Assembly (NCBI GenBank): GCA_003540955.1 | Contig: DPMX01000180.1 | Span: 1 to 10,633 of the forward strand | Source of the DNA: Gammaproteobacteria bacterium | GTDB lineage: Bacteria; Pseudomonadota; Gammaproteobacteria; Ga0077536 | Direction of reading: 5' to 3' | DNA length: 10,633 bases | Shown: one piece after another, positions 1 through 7,155 of the stretch | Position numbering within the stretch: position 1 is the first letter of the stretch | Layout of the letters: each line of letters opens with the position of its first letter | Program-made: the position numbers and the translations under genes | Notes under the pieces: model-generated | Database searches by the model: none | The model's input: the letters and a program-made list of their open reading frames with translations, nothing else | Told to the model about the DNA's origin: nothing

Positions 1-59
1 ATATCATTCCTCCGACAAATGATTTTGCATAACGTAATTTACCGTACCGGTGCGGAAAC
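1..59 (-). promoter_or_regulatory. Probable ribosome-binding site of a next gene off the left edge
   Basis: Read on the minus strand, the sequence after the hydratase stop contains GGAGG (positions 13 down to 9). An ATG follows only 1 nt later (7-5), too close to be a good start. A start codon immediately beyond position 1 would have a normal spacing of about 8 nt. This suggests a third gene follows the regulator and hydratase in the same direction. The gene itself is not visible. Confidence 0.3.
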
Positions 60-854
60 CTAATCGCTTGCTTTCGGGTACCAACTCGGGTCACGTTTTT
101 CTATGAAACTATCAAATCCTTCTTTCGCTTCGGGCGTCTGGCGAGCATCTGCATGTTGCTGAACAATATAATCGTATAAATCGTCGGACAAGAATTCCTC
201 GGCACACTCCATAACACTTCGCTTAGTGTTGCGCACAGCGTTCGGACCAGCCCTAAGAATACCTTCTACTAGTGGCCCCAACGCCTGGTCGAGTTCTCCG
301 GGTTTGCAAACCTCGTGCACGAGCCCGAGAACCTTTGCTCGTTCAGCATCGAATCGTTCACAAGTGACTGCGTACCGACGTAATTGTCGGGCACCTATTG
401 CCGCATTCAATTGCGGAAATATAACACTTGCAAAGACACCCCAGCGCGCCTCGTTTATCGCAAACATAGCGTCGCTCGAAGCAATCACAATGTCGGCGGC
501 AGCGATAATTCCCGTACCTCCGCCAATACAAGCACCATGCACGAGGGCAATCGTTGGCACCTTGATCTCGTTAAGTACCCGGACAACTGTAGCAGTACGT
601 TGTGAGGTAGCCAGATTAGCCGCCGCGCCCATCGCACCGATTTGTGCCAACCATTTTAGATCTGCGCCAGCTTGAAAGTGCTTACCGTTACCTCGGATCA
701 CGATCACTCTTACCGTGTCATCAACACTAAGCCCGTGAAAGGTGTCGAGTAGCCCGGCAACGACTTCAGCATTGTACGCGTTATTAACTTCCGGCCGGTT
801 TAAGATCACCGTCGCAACGCCGCGCTCATCTGTAGTGCTAAGAACAGCTGACAT
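60..854 (-). CDS. Enoyl-CoA hydratase/isomerase (crotonase) family protein, LiuC/AtuE-like
   Basis: A 264-residue protein of normal length for the crotonase family, whose members usually hydrate or isomerise enoyl-CoA thioesters in the cytoplasm. Seen in the sequence: HFQAGADL at 59-66 supplies the first oxyanion-hole amide, and GACIGGGTG at 107-115 the second. At the first catalytic glutamate (Glu144 of rat hydratase, in GGGCE) this protein has Gly115. The second (rat Glu164) is kept as Glu135 in the segment FAINEARWG. The following stretch, with a GARQLRRYAVTCERFDA motif at 154-170, resembles methylglutaconyl-CoA hydratase (LiuC) and isohexenylglutaconyl-CoA hydratase (AtuE), which from memory also lack the first glutamate. 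It starts 70 nt after the TetR gene on the same strand, so co-transcription is likely. The family is secure; the substrate is not. It could equally act on another branched or cyclic enoyl-CoA. Confidence 0.88.
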   Translation of the reverse strand: MSAVLSTTDERGVATVILNRPEVNNAYNAEVVAGLLDTFHGLSVDDTVRVIVIRGNGKHFQAGADLKWLAQIGAMGAAANLATSQRTATVVRVLNEIKVPTIALVHGACIGGGTGIIAAADIVIASSDAMFAINEARWGVFASVIFPQLNAAIGARQLRRYAVTCERFDAERAKVLGLVHEVCKPGELDQALGPLVEGILRAGPNAVRNTKRSVMECAEEFLSDDLYDYIVQQHADARQTPEAKEGFDSFIEKRDPSWYPKASD

Positions 855-924
855 TTTTTTCCGAATCCCTTTTAATCAACGACGAATGTTCCATTGTACC
901 AATCGTGGATGGGGAGATGCGCGC

Positions 925-1572
925 CTAACCTCCAACGCCATCAGGCCCACATAGCGCCAGAAACCCGGCAGCAAGGAATGGGATCATCTTGGCATGAATG
1001 GTATCGAGATCAGAAGACCGACAACGCCCACCAGAAAGGCTATCAATACGCTCTGTCTCGGCGAATGTCATCATCATCGTACCGAGTAGAAAGTGAAAAG
1101 CCCAGTAGATATTGCGATCAGCGCTGTGCGGCAAGGCAAGCTTCGTACGTTCGATAAATTTGGTCGCTACCCCGTCGAACTGGCTGGCCATAACGACCTC
1201 CGTCCAACGTGGCGAGTTTGCGATCTGTGCTATCAATCGAGCATAACTCTTCCATCCCGAACCACCGCGTACGCTTTTCTCCAAAAATGGTCGAGTAAAA
1301 GCGTCTATAACTTCGGCCACTTCGGCATCAGGCTCAAGCGCGTCGAGCGCCCCGACACGAGCTCGGTTAAGTTCATCCGCACGCCGTCGTATGACCGCCA
1401 GAAATAGATCCTTTTTTGGCCCGAAATGATAGTTAGCGAGGGCTAATTCAACCCCAGCATGCTGGGTGATCCTTCGCAGAGATACCCCATCGAAGCCAAA
1501 TTCAGCGAACAAGCTTTCAGACGCATTTAAAATCCGGTCTTGCGTCGATAACTCAGAATCGTGAACACCCAT
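925..1572 (-). CDS. TetR/AcrR family transcriptional regulator
   Basis: A 215-residue protein of typical TetR length. The N-terminal DNA-binding domain spans about residues 10-58: the helix around RILNASESLFAEFGFDGVS, then the recognition part with ITQHAGVELALANYHFGPKKDLF. The C-terminal half is helical and divergent, as expected of a ligand-binding and dimerisation domain; the segment IAQIANSPRW at 114-123 resembles the TetR C-terminal families seen in acyl-CoA pathway regulators. The gene is divergent from the carboxylase operon and probably co-transcribed with the hydratase behind it. A perfect 8-bp inverted repeat lies 42 nt upstream of its start, between it and the carboxylase genes, so it probably represses both directions and is relieved by a pathway intermediate (inference). 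No clear Shine-Dalgarno is seen before this ATG. Confidence 0.92.
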   Translation of the reverse strand: MGVHDSELSTQDRILNASESLFAEFGFDGVSLRRITQHAGVELALANYHFGPKKDLFLAVIRRRADELNRARVGALDALEPDAEVAEVIDAFTRPFLEKSVRGGSGWKSYARLIAQIANSPRWTEVVMASQFDGVATKFIERTKLALPHSADRNIYWAFHFLLGTMMMTFAETERIDSLSGGRCRSSDLDTIHAKMIPFLAAGFLALCGPDGVGG

Positions 1573-1613
1573 CGGGTTAATGTTACTTGAAAAGAGCTGA
1601 ACGATCGTATAGT

Positions 1614-1631
1614 TTTGAACGAACGTTCAAA
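1614..1631. promoter_or_regulatory. Candidate TetR operator (18-bp inverted repeat)
   Basis: TTTGAACGAACGTTCAAA: two perfect 8-bp arms, TTTGAACG and CGTTCAAA, around a central AA. It lies in the gap between the divergent TetR gene and carboxylase operon, 42 nt from the regulator start and 73 nt from the chosen carboxylase start. Size, symmetry and position are those of a TetR-family operator. Each half contains TTGAAC, which could also be read as a -35 element, so a bound repressor could occlude promoters in either direction. I found no convincing -10 partner. Confidence 0.7.
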
Positions 1632-1692
1632 TATCAAAAGTATCCGTCGGCTCGCCGCTGCTGCCGCTACCTTCGGATTTCCGATGCGCGAT

Positions 1693-1697
1693 AAGGA
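1693..1697 (+). promoter_or_regulatory. Ribosome-binding site that fixes the hydantoinase A-like start
   Basis: AAGGA lies 7 nt before the ATG at 1705. This selects that start over the in-frame ATG at 1684 and over a TTG at 1615 that lies inside the operator. Confidence 0.65.
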
Positions 1698-1704
1698 TCC
1701 GACT

Positions 1705-3813
1705 ATGTCATCATATTTATGCGGCCTCGATATCGGCGGCACCTTCACTGACTGCGTGTTGATCGACGACAGTGGCGCACTAACAATCGCCAAAGCACCT
1801 TCAACCCCTAGTAATTTCGCAGAGGGAGTTATGGAGGCGGTTAACCGAGCCGCAACCAAGATTGGTCTCGCCTTGCCTGACCTTCTTGAAGCGATTGAAG
1901 TGCTTGCCCATGGGACTACTGTAGGCACCAACGCAGTCATTCAACGGCGTGGAGCCAAAGTTGGCCTAGTCACCACTAAAGGGCATAACGATGTCATCCA
2001 TATTATGCGCGGATCGCGTGGATTAAGCGGGCAAGATATCAAGTTAATCGTACATATTCCCGAAAGTAGCAAACCCGATCCCATCATTCCCAAGCGCATG
2101 ATCCGAGGGGTATCAGAGCGCGTCGATTGTTTCGGTAAAGTCGTGGTCAAACTGAACGAGGATGAAGCCCGAGCTGCAATAGTCGAGCTGCGTGACGCAG
2201 GTTGCGAAGCGCTTGCTATTTGCTTGCTATGGAGTTTCCTCGATCCAACTCACGAGAAACGCATAAAAGAATTGGCACAAGAACTCGCTCCTGAACTTTA
2301 TGTCACCTGTTCTTCCGAACTCGCGCCAAAATGGGGTGAATACGAACGTACCACCGCCGTCGCCCTAAATGGATACATCGGACCAACAACCGTTGGCTAT
2401 ATCACCAAGCTAGACGAACAGTTGACAGACATGGGCTATGAACCGCCGCTCCAAATCACCCAGTGTGCAGGTGGCACAATATCAGTAAACAAGGCTACTG
2501 CGGCACCGTTACTCACGCTGGACTCAGGGCCTGTATCGGGCGTCACAGGGTCACTTTACCTTGGAGGACTGATGGGGTTCCCGAACGTGATCACATCTGA
2601 TCTCGGCGGCACGTCCTTTGACGTCGGAGTAATTCACGAAGGGCGACCAGTAGTGTCCTATCGCAGTATCGTACACCAATACGAATATTTTCTGCCCAAG
2701 GTTGATGTACAAACACTCGGCACCGGTGGCGGTAGTAAAGTTTGGATCGATAAAACCACACGTACGTTAAGGGTAGGACCCGAAAGTGCAGGTGCCGATC
2801 CTGGGCCGGTATGCTACGGGCGCGGCGGTACAATACCAACTATTACCGATGCCGACCTCGTGCTCGGATATCTCGATCCGAAAAATTTTGCCGGTGGGAC
2901 CATGCAACTCAATCGCGACGCGGCCGTGCAGGCACTGCAAGCACTCGCCGACGAGTTGGGTATGGGCTTGTTCGAGCTTGCAAGCGGCGTTGCCCAAATC
3001 GCCGAATTTCAGATGGCCGACCTTATGCGTAAGGTTACCGTGCAGAAAGGACTCGACCCACGGGAATTCGTGGTGTTTGCATTTGGCGGCGCGGGACCGG
3101 TACACATGGGCGTCGCTGCCAGAGAACTGGGGGTACAAAAAGTAATCGTACCACAGGGTGATACTGCGGCTGTGTGGTGTGCTTTCGGGGCAGCCTCGGC
3201 TGACATCTTACATGTCAACGAGCAAGTCAACATTATGTCTTCCCCGTTTGATCTCGAAAAGGTAAATACACTACTCGAGCAACTTGAAAGTCGCGGGCGA
3301 AAACAGCTCATGGACGATCAAGTCGATCCAGAGCGCCATCAGTTCGCACTGTCGCTGGATATGCGCCACAGAGGGCAGATAAACGAAGTTGAAGTTGACC
3401 TCGATTCGGGTGTGCTATCAAACAGCGATATAGATAGGTTACGCGCCAGGTTCGTAGAACGCTATGAGCGTCTCTACGGCCGTGGAGCCGCACTTCCCGA
3501 TGCGCGCCTTGAGATCGTGACATACCGCTGCCGTGCCACAGCTCTATCTCGTAAACCAAAATTAGTCAAAACGACCGAGTTGATTAACGAAGTTGATCCC
3601 GGGGCGCAAAGCGACAACCGTGAGATCTACTGGGCTGAAAGCGGGCGAAAGTCCGCAACCCGAATATTTGATGGCTATAAGCTAAAGCCGGGGAACTCGC
3701 TTGACGGACCATGTGTTGTCGAAACTGCGACAACATCGATGGTGATTCATCCGCGCCAATCGGTGAATGTCGACGCATTCGGTAACTTTGTTATCGACCC
3801 CAATCATAACTGA
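1705..3813 (+). CDS. Hydantoinase A / acetone carboxylase beta-like ATP-binding subunit
   Basis: A 702-residue protein, close to the usual length of hydantoinase/oxoprolinase A proteins and acetone carboxylase beta subunits. It has the actin/hexokinase-type ATP-binding fold: phosphate-1 loop DIGGTFTD at 9-16, HGTTVGTNAVI at 69-79, phosphate-2 loop DLGGTSFD at 299-306, glycine loop TLGTGGGS at 337-344, AGADPGPVCYG at 362-372, and FGGAGP at 460-465. The remaining 200 or so residues match the hydantoinase A C-terminal region. In characterised relatives this subunit activates the substrate with ATP: the enol of acetone in acetone carboxylase, or the amide in hydantoinase and 5-oxoprolinase. It works only with the B-type partner, encoded 37 nt downstream in the same operon. 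The fused gamma-like zinc domain on that partner favours a ketone carboxylase over a hydantoinase. Substrate is unknown. Expression is probably controlled from the operator at 1614-1631. Confidence 0.88.
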   Translation: MSSYLCGLDIGGTFTDCVLIDDSGALTIAKAPSTPSNFAEGVMEAVNRAATKIGLALPDLLEAIEVLAHGTTVGTNAVIQRRGAKVGLVTTKGHNDVIHIMRGSRGLSGQDIKLIVHIPESSKPDPIIPKRMIRGVSERVDCFGKVVVKLNEDEARAAIVELRDAGCEALAICLLWSFLDPTHEKRIKELAQELAPELYVTCSSELAPKWGEYERTTAVALNGYIGPTTVGYITKLDEQLTDMGYEPPLQITQCAGGTISVNKATAAPLLTLDSGPVSGVTGSLYLGGLMGFPNVITSDLGGTSFDVGVIHEGRPVVSYRSIVHQYEYFLPKVDVQTLGTGGGSKVWIDKTTRTLRVGPESAGADPGPVCYGRGGTIPTITDADLVLGYLDPKNFAGGTMQLNRDAAVQALQALADELGMGLFELASGVAQIAEFQMADLMRKVTVQKGLDPREFVVFAFGGAGPVHMGVAARELGVQKVIVPQGDTAAVWCAFGAASADILHVNEQVNIMSSPFDLEKVNTLLEQLESRGRKQLMDDQVDPERHQFALSLDMRHRGQINEVEVDLDSGVLSNSDIDRLRARFVERYERLYGRGAALPDARLEIVTYRCRATALSRKPKLVKTTELINEVDPGAQSDNREIYWAESGRKSATRIFDGYKLKPGNSLDGPCVVETATTSMVIHPRQSVNVDAFGNFVIDPNHN

Positions 3814-3850
3814 AAGACTACCCGTACACGCGACCTGAAGGAAAGCGAAT

Positions 3851-6151
3851 ATGCCGAGAATCAGCGAAATGACCGATGTCGATTTTAACGGAGTAGAACA
3901 ACCCTACGTACCTCCTAAAACCCTTAACATTTCCGACAACGTGAAGCTGCATACGAATTGGGATCGAGAGATCGATCCCGTTACCTATGAGGTAATCCGT
4001 CACAACTTGTGGCAAATCAATGAAGAACACGGTGCAACCATTCAACGCATTTCGGGATCGCCTGTAGCTATGTATGCACTCGATCTCAACCCATCGATAC
4101 TGACTGAAGACGCCGAGTTCGTATATTTCGGCCCATATATGCAATACATGTCAGGAGTCACCGACACGCAGGTGAAATGGACGCTCGAATTCCGCAGCGA
4201 GAATCCTGGAATTAGTGAAGGTGACATGTTCATCGCCAATGATCCTTGGGTCGGTGCAGCCCACCAACAAGACGTAATGTTGTTGTGCCCAGTATTCTGG
4301 GAAGGTGAATTGTTTTGTTGGGTGACAAATTGCCTACACCAATACGATATCGGCGGGATCACCCCAGGTAGTTTTTGTCCCGCCGCGGAATCTGCCTACG
4401 ATGAAGGAATCTTACTACCGCCGTTAAAGATCATTGAAAACTTTCAGGTACGCAAAGACATCGAAGCGGTTTACCTTCGCTCCTCACGCAAACCTGACCT
4501 TGTCGCTCTCGACTTTCGGGCGCAGATGGCCGGCAATACAACTGCGCGTGAACGCATACTCGATCTCATCAAACGTTACGGATCGGGCATCGTCAAGGGC
4601 GTCATGAAGCGAGTTATCGATAATTCCGAGAAAGCCTATCTTGAAAAAATGGCGCGTATTCCAGACGGCTACTGGCAAGATCGCACTTATGTCGAGGCCT
4701 GCCGACCCGGCGATCGCCGCACCCACCGCGTGATGCTCGGATTGCGTAAAGAAGGGAACAAACTCCTGTTCACAAACAATGATTCCGCCCCTCAAGATGG
4801 CGCGATGAACGCGACTTACTCCGGTTGGCGTGGTTCAATCATGGTCGCGGTCAACGAACTCTTGTGCTGGGATCAATACTTCGCGCCCGGTGGTGCACTC
4901 AGACATATTGAATTTGATCCGACGCCGGGAACATTTAACTGCGCTCACTTCCCTGCTTCAGTATCGACCGCACCAATCCAATCGATGGAGATCTCACTGT
5001 ACCCGGCCTATAACGTGCTCTCGAAGATGATCTATCCAGACACCGAAATGCGTAAAGATATAATGTGTATCGGAGGTACTAGTCAATGGCCGGCAACCTT
5101 GTTTCGAGGTATCGACCAATGGGGTGAACGTTACGGATACCTACTAATAGACCCCATTGGCGGCGCAATTGGCGCCTTTACTATGGCCGATGGGATTAAT
5201 ACCGGCGGCCAATCGCGAACCCCGATTTGCCAACTTCCGAATATCGAACATACCGAACAAAACTTCCCCATACTCTTCCTATACCGCAAAGAGTTACCAG
5301 ATTCGGGCGGCGCTGGCCAATACCGAGGCGGACTCTCGGCAGAAAGCTGCTTTATTCCGCACAATACTGATGTTATCACTCAAGACACCTTATCCTCGGG
5401 TAACGCAACCCCTACCTCGTCGGGCATGATGGGTGGTTACCCATCAACGACCAATGCTTATACGTTTATTCGCAATAGTGACATCTTCGATAACATCGCA
5501 GCATCCAAGATGCCGGAAGATACCTCCGAATTACGCGGTGACCCCATCACTTTGCAGTTACGTGAAGAAAATTTTCAGCAAAGCGCGAGTGATGTGTACG
5601 CAGTGCGTTGGACTGGTGGCGGCGGATTCGGCGACCCAATGAATCGCTCGCCTGCTGACATCGCACAAGATCTCGAGAATTACTCTATAACCGTAGAAAC
5701 GGCACGCAAGGTCTACGGTGCAGTATTAAGTGATGACACGACCGTAGACGTGGAAGCGACGACCAAACTCCGAGCGGAAATTCGGACCGCACGTGTACAA
5801 CGGGATGGCCGTAAATCAAAGGTCCGAAACGGAACCGTGTTATTCGAAGTCGGTAGTTGCCTCAACGCAATGAGTGACGGCGGTGGCCAGTACTGGGCCT
5901 GCTCCAATTGTTCAACCGAACTCGGTACAACGGCAGAAAATTACAAGGGCTTCTGCATCCGCGAAGACAATCCAGTGTCGGCATCGAATCCGTTAATTGG
6001 CGAGCCAGATCGATTCATCGATGACGCCGTGACATTTCGCCAATTTTTCTGTCCCGGCTGTGGTCATTTGATCGACAATGAAATCGCTGTCGATACCGAT
6101 CCGGTGTTGGCAGATATCTCGATCCTAGACGGACTTAATCCGAACGTTTAA
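3851..6151 (+). CDS. Hydantoinase B / acetone carboxylase alpha-like subunit with fused C-terminal zinc-ribbon (gamma-like) domain
   Basis: A 766-residue protein with AAGGA at 3838-3842 giving a well-placed ribosome-binding site. Residues from about 40 to 600 form the hydantoinase B/HyuB domain, ending in the typical GGGGFGDP at 589-596. Inside it, His138, Asp141 and His163 (H-x2-D, then H 25 residues after the first) have the spacing of the Mn ligands I recall for Xanthobacter acetone carboxylase alpha. From memory, the same triad occurs in ordinary HyuB proteins, so it shows an intact active site, not the substrate. The N-terminal part around NDPWVGAAHQQD and HQYDIGGITPGSFC looks more like acetone carboxylase alpha than generic HyuB. 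About residues 640-766 are extra: CSNC at 684-687 and CPGC at 734-737 make a four-cysteine zinc site, as in the separate gamma subunit of acetone carboxylases. No separate gamma gene is present nearby. Predicted role: carboxylation of a ketone by bicarbonate, with the A-type subunit. Confidence 0.85.
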   Translation: MPRISEMTDVDFNGVEQPYVPPKTLNISDNVKLHTNWDREIDPVTYEVIRHNLWQINEEHGATIQRISGSPVAMYALDLNPSILTEDAEFVYFGPYMQYMSGVTDTQVKWTLEFRSENPGISEGDMFIANDPWVGAAHQQDVMLLCPVFWEGELFCWVTNCLHQYDIGGITPGSFCPAAESAYDEGILLPPLKIIENFQVRKDIEAVYLRSSRKPDLVALDFRAQMAGNTTARERILDLIKRYGSGIVKGVMKRVIDNSEKAYLEKMARIPDGYWQDRTYVEACRPGDRRTHRVMLGLRKEGNKLLFTNNDSAPQDGAMNATYSGWRGSIMVAVNELLCWDQYFAPGGALRHIEFDPTPGTFNCAHFPASVSTAPIQSMEISLYPAYNVLSKMIYPDTEMRKDIMCIGGTSQWPATLFRGIDQWGERYGYLLIDPIGGAIGAFTMADGINTGGQSRTPICQLPNIEHTEQNFPILFLYRKELPDSGGAGQYRGGLSAESCFIPHNTDVITQDTLSSGNATPTSSGMMGGYPSTTNAYTFIRNSDIFDNIAASKMPEDTSELRGDPITLQLREENFQQSASDVYAVRWTGGGGFGDPMNRSPADIAQDLENYSITVETARKVYGAVLSDDTTVDVEATTKLRAEIRTARVQRDGRKSKVRNGTVLFEVGSCLNAMSDGGGQYWACSNCSTELGTTAENYKGFCIREDNPVSASNPLIGEPDRFIDDAVTFRQFFCPGCGHLIDNEIAVDTDPVLADISILDGLNPNV

Positions 6152-6194
6152 TTGCTATTTCGTAGGGGTAGTGGGCTTCTCGAAATAAACGTTC
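6142..6194. repeat. Inverted repeat across a convergent gene junction
   Basis: GAACGTTTA (6142-6150) pairs with TAAACGTTC (6186-6194), and just inside it TTTCG (6158-6162) pairs with CGAAA (6181-6185). The right-hand strand is continuous, so the two stems stack (14 bp) with a 7-nt bulge on the left and an 18-nt loop. The structure covers the carboxylase stop codon and the 3' end of the methyltransferase gene. It could be a bidirectional terminator or an mRNA-stabilising hairpin, but neither side has a T-run, so an ordinary intrinsic terminator is not shown. Confidence 0.35.
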
Positions 6195-6913
6195 AACGCG
6201 GATTTCAACATGAAGCGCTTATAACGAAACTTAAAACCGTGGTTCTCTAATAACGTTTTTAGCGTGGTAAAGCTGAAGTAGTATAGGTGTTCGGAAGGTT
6301 TAACCTCCTTCCAGGTAGAAAGGTCACGTGGCGTCAACCAATGATCTACATTCGGCGTCCGGATTTCAACCACCCCCCTCGGATTCAGAATTCGACCGAC
6401 TTCTGCGATAAGGCGGTTTAAATTTGGGACGTGCTCGATTACATCGTACAGCGATATCACATCGAAATAGCTATCGGGGTAACCCTGCTCCTCCAAAAAC
6501 CCACAGCGAAGGTTCTCAAGCTGTAGCGCTTCCCGACCATAGTGAATCGCAGCCGATTCCACCTCTACGCCGTGGGCTTCAAATCCTCGATCAGCGGCTG
6601 CTCGGACAACAAAACCAGCCGAACAGCCAACATCTAACCAACGCCCAGAGGTGATAAATCGCTTCTGGACCCGAGCTACCCATCCCGAACATCGTTTTAA
6701 TTTTTTATCCGCTTTACGGATATACATCTGACTATAATCTTCGTCATAGGTCGCGGTAATTGCTTCCAGTTTGGGCGGCGGATTGATCAATATAAAGGTA
6801 CAAACATTACAGCAAGAAAAGATTTCATTTTGCTTTGAGAACAATTGTTCGAATTCATCGTTCCCACACACTGGACAGGCGATTTGCTTCATAGTCGTAC
6901 TAAATTTATCCAT
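6155..6913 (-). CDS. Class I SAM-dependent methyltransferase with N-terminal zinc ribbon
   Basis: A 252-residue protein from the ATG at 6913. The N-terminus has CPVC at 13-16 and a second pair at Cys35 and Cys38 (within SCCNVC), forming a likely zinc ribbon. The Rossmann methyltransferase domain follows: motif I WLDVGCSAG at 92-100, an acidic residue Glu117 at the end of the second strand for the ribose of SAM, and DVISLYDVIEHVPN at 151-164 with the His-Val-Pro typical of the Methyltransf_23 group. Relatives methylate sugars, quinone precursors or small metabolites, so the substrate cannot be assigned. The start is uncertain: ATG at 6892 and a GTG at 6970 are in frame, but only 6913 overlaps the stop of an upstream short ORF with a strong Shine-Dalgarno. 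It is convergent with the carboxylase operon (3-nt gap) and divergent from the thiolase. No role in the ketone pathway is apparent. Confidence 0.82.
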   Translation of the reverse strand: MDKFSTTMKQIACPVCGNDEFEQLFSKQNEIFSCCNVCTFILINPPPKLEAITATYDEDYSQMYIRKADKKLKRCSGWVARVQKRFITSGRWLDVGCSAGFVVRAAADRGFEAHGVEVESAAIHYGREALQLENLRCGFLEEQGYPDSYFDVISLYDVIEHVPNLNRLIAEVGRILNPRGVVEIRTPNVDHWLTPRDLSTWKEVKPSEHLYYFSFTTLKTLLENHGFKFRYKRFMLKSALNVYFEKPTTPTK

Positions 6914-6980
6914 GGGCCGAGGGATGCGCGATTTCAATCGCGTGTAGTACGATGACAAAAGATCCCACACACGACATCAT
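6906..6980 (-). CDS. Possible leader-peptide ORF translationally coupled to the methyltransferase
   Basis: A 24-codon ORF (23 codons if the second of two tandem ATGs is used) behind the best Shine-Dalgarno of this region, AAGGAG at 6990-6985, spaced 4 or 7 nt from the two ATGs. Its TAA stop (6908-6906) lies just inside the methyltransferase ORF, overlapping it by 8 nt at the ATG of 6913. This is the geometry of translational coupling. The peptide is moderately hydrophobic, with FVIVLHAIEIA in the middle and no recognised motif. An alternative is that a frameshift or sequencing error separates the true methyltransferase start from its body. Confidence 0.3.
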   Translation of the reverse strand: MMSCVGSFVIVLHAIEIAHPSAHG

Positions 6981-7027
6981 TAATCTCCTTAAGTTCAGCG
7001 CTATCCTACCAACATTCGTTATCCCAT

Positions 7028-7045
7028 CAATCGGGCTGCCGATTG
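7028..7045. promoter_or_regulatory. Inverted repeat in the divergent methyltransferase/thiolase gap
   Basis: CAATCGG-GCTG-CCGATTG, perfect 7-bp arms with a 4-nt spacer. The gap between the two divergent genes (about 180 nt) otherwise holds no gene that I can see. TAAAAT at 7057-7062 matches five of six -10 consensus positions and would place the repeat over the -35 region of a thiolase promoter, as an operator would be. No good -35 hexamer is visible. It does not resemble the repeat at 1614-1631. Confidence 0.35.
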
Positions 7046-7155
7046 TTAGAGTGAATTAAAATCGACCGACATTCTCAATAACGCTACTATGCGATCCCCG
7101 AAAGTGTTCGAGTACGAGTTTAATCAACCCAAATTGCATCATTCGGAGCATAAAA

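Noticed and set aside
1615..1704. N-terminal extension of the hydantoinase A-like protein from a TTG start
   Set aside because: The TTG lies inside the candidate operator and the 30 extra residues are low-complexity and not family-like. The ATG at 1705 has AAGGA 7 nt upstream and begins right before the conserved GLDIGGTFTD.
3967..4341. His138/Asp141/His163 metal triad as proof of an acetone carboxylase
   Set aside because: As far as I recall, the same spacing occurs in ordinary hydantoinase B proteins, so it shows a competent family member but does not identify the substrate.
6914..6970. GTG start giving a 271-residue methyltransferase
   Set aside because: The strong AAGGAG is about 14 nt away from this GTG and better spaced for the out-of-frame ATGs. 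The extra residues precede a natural zinc-ribbon N-terminus.
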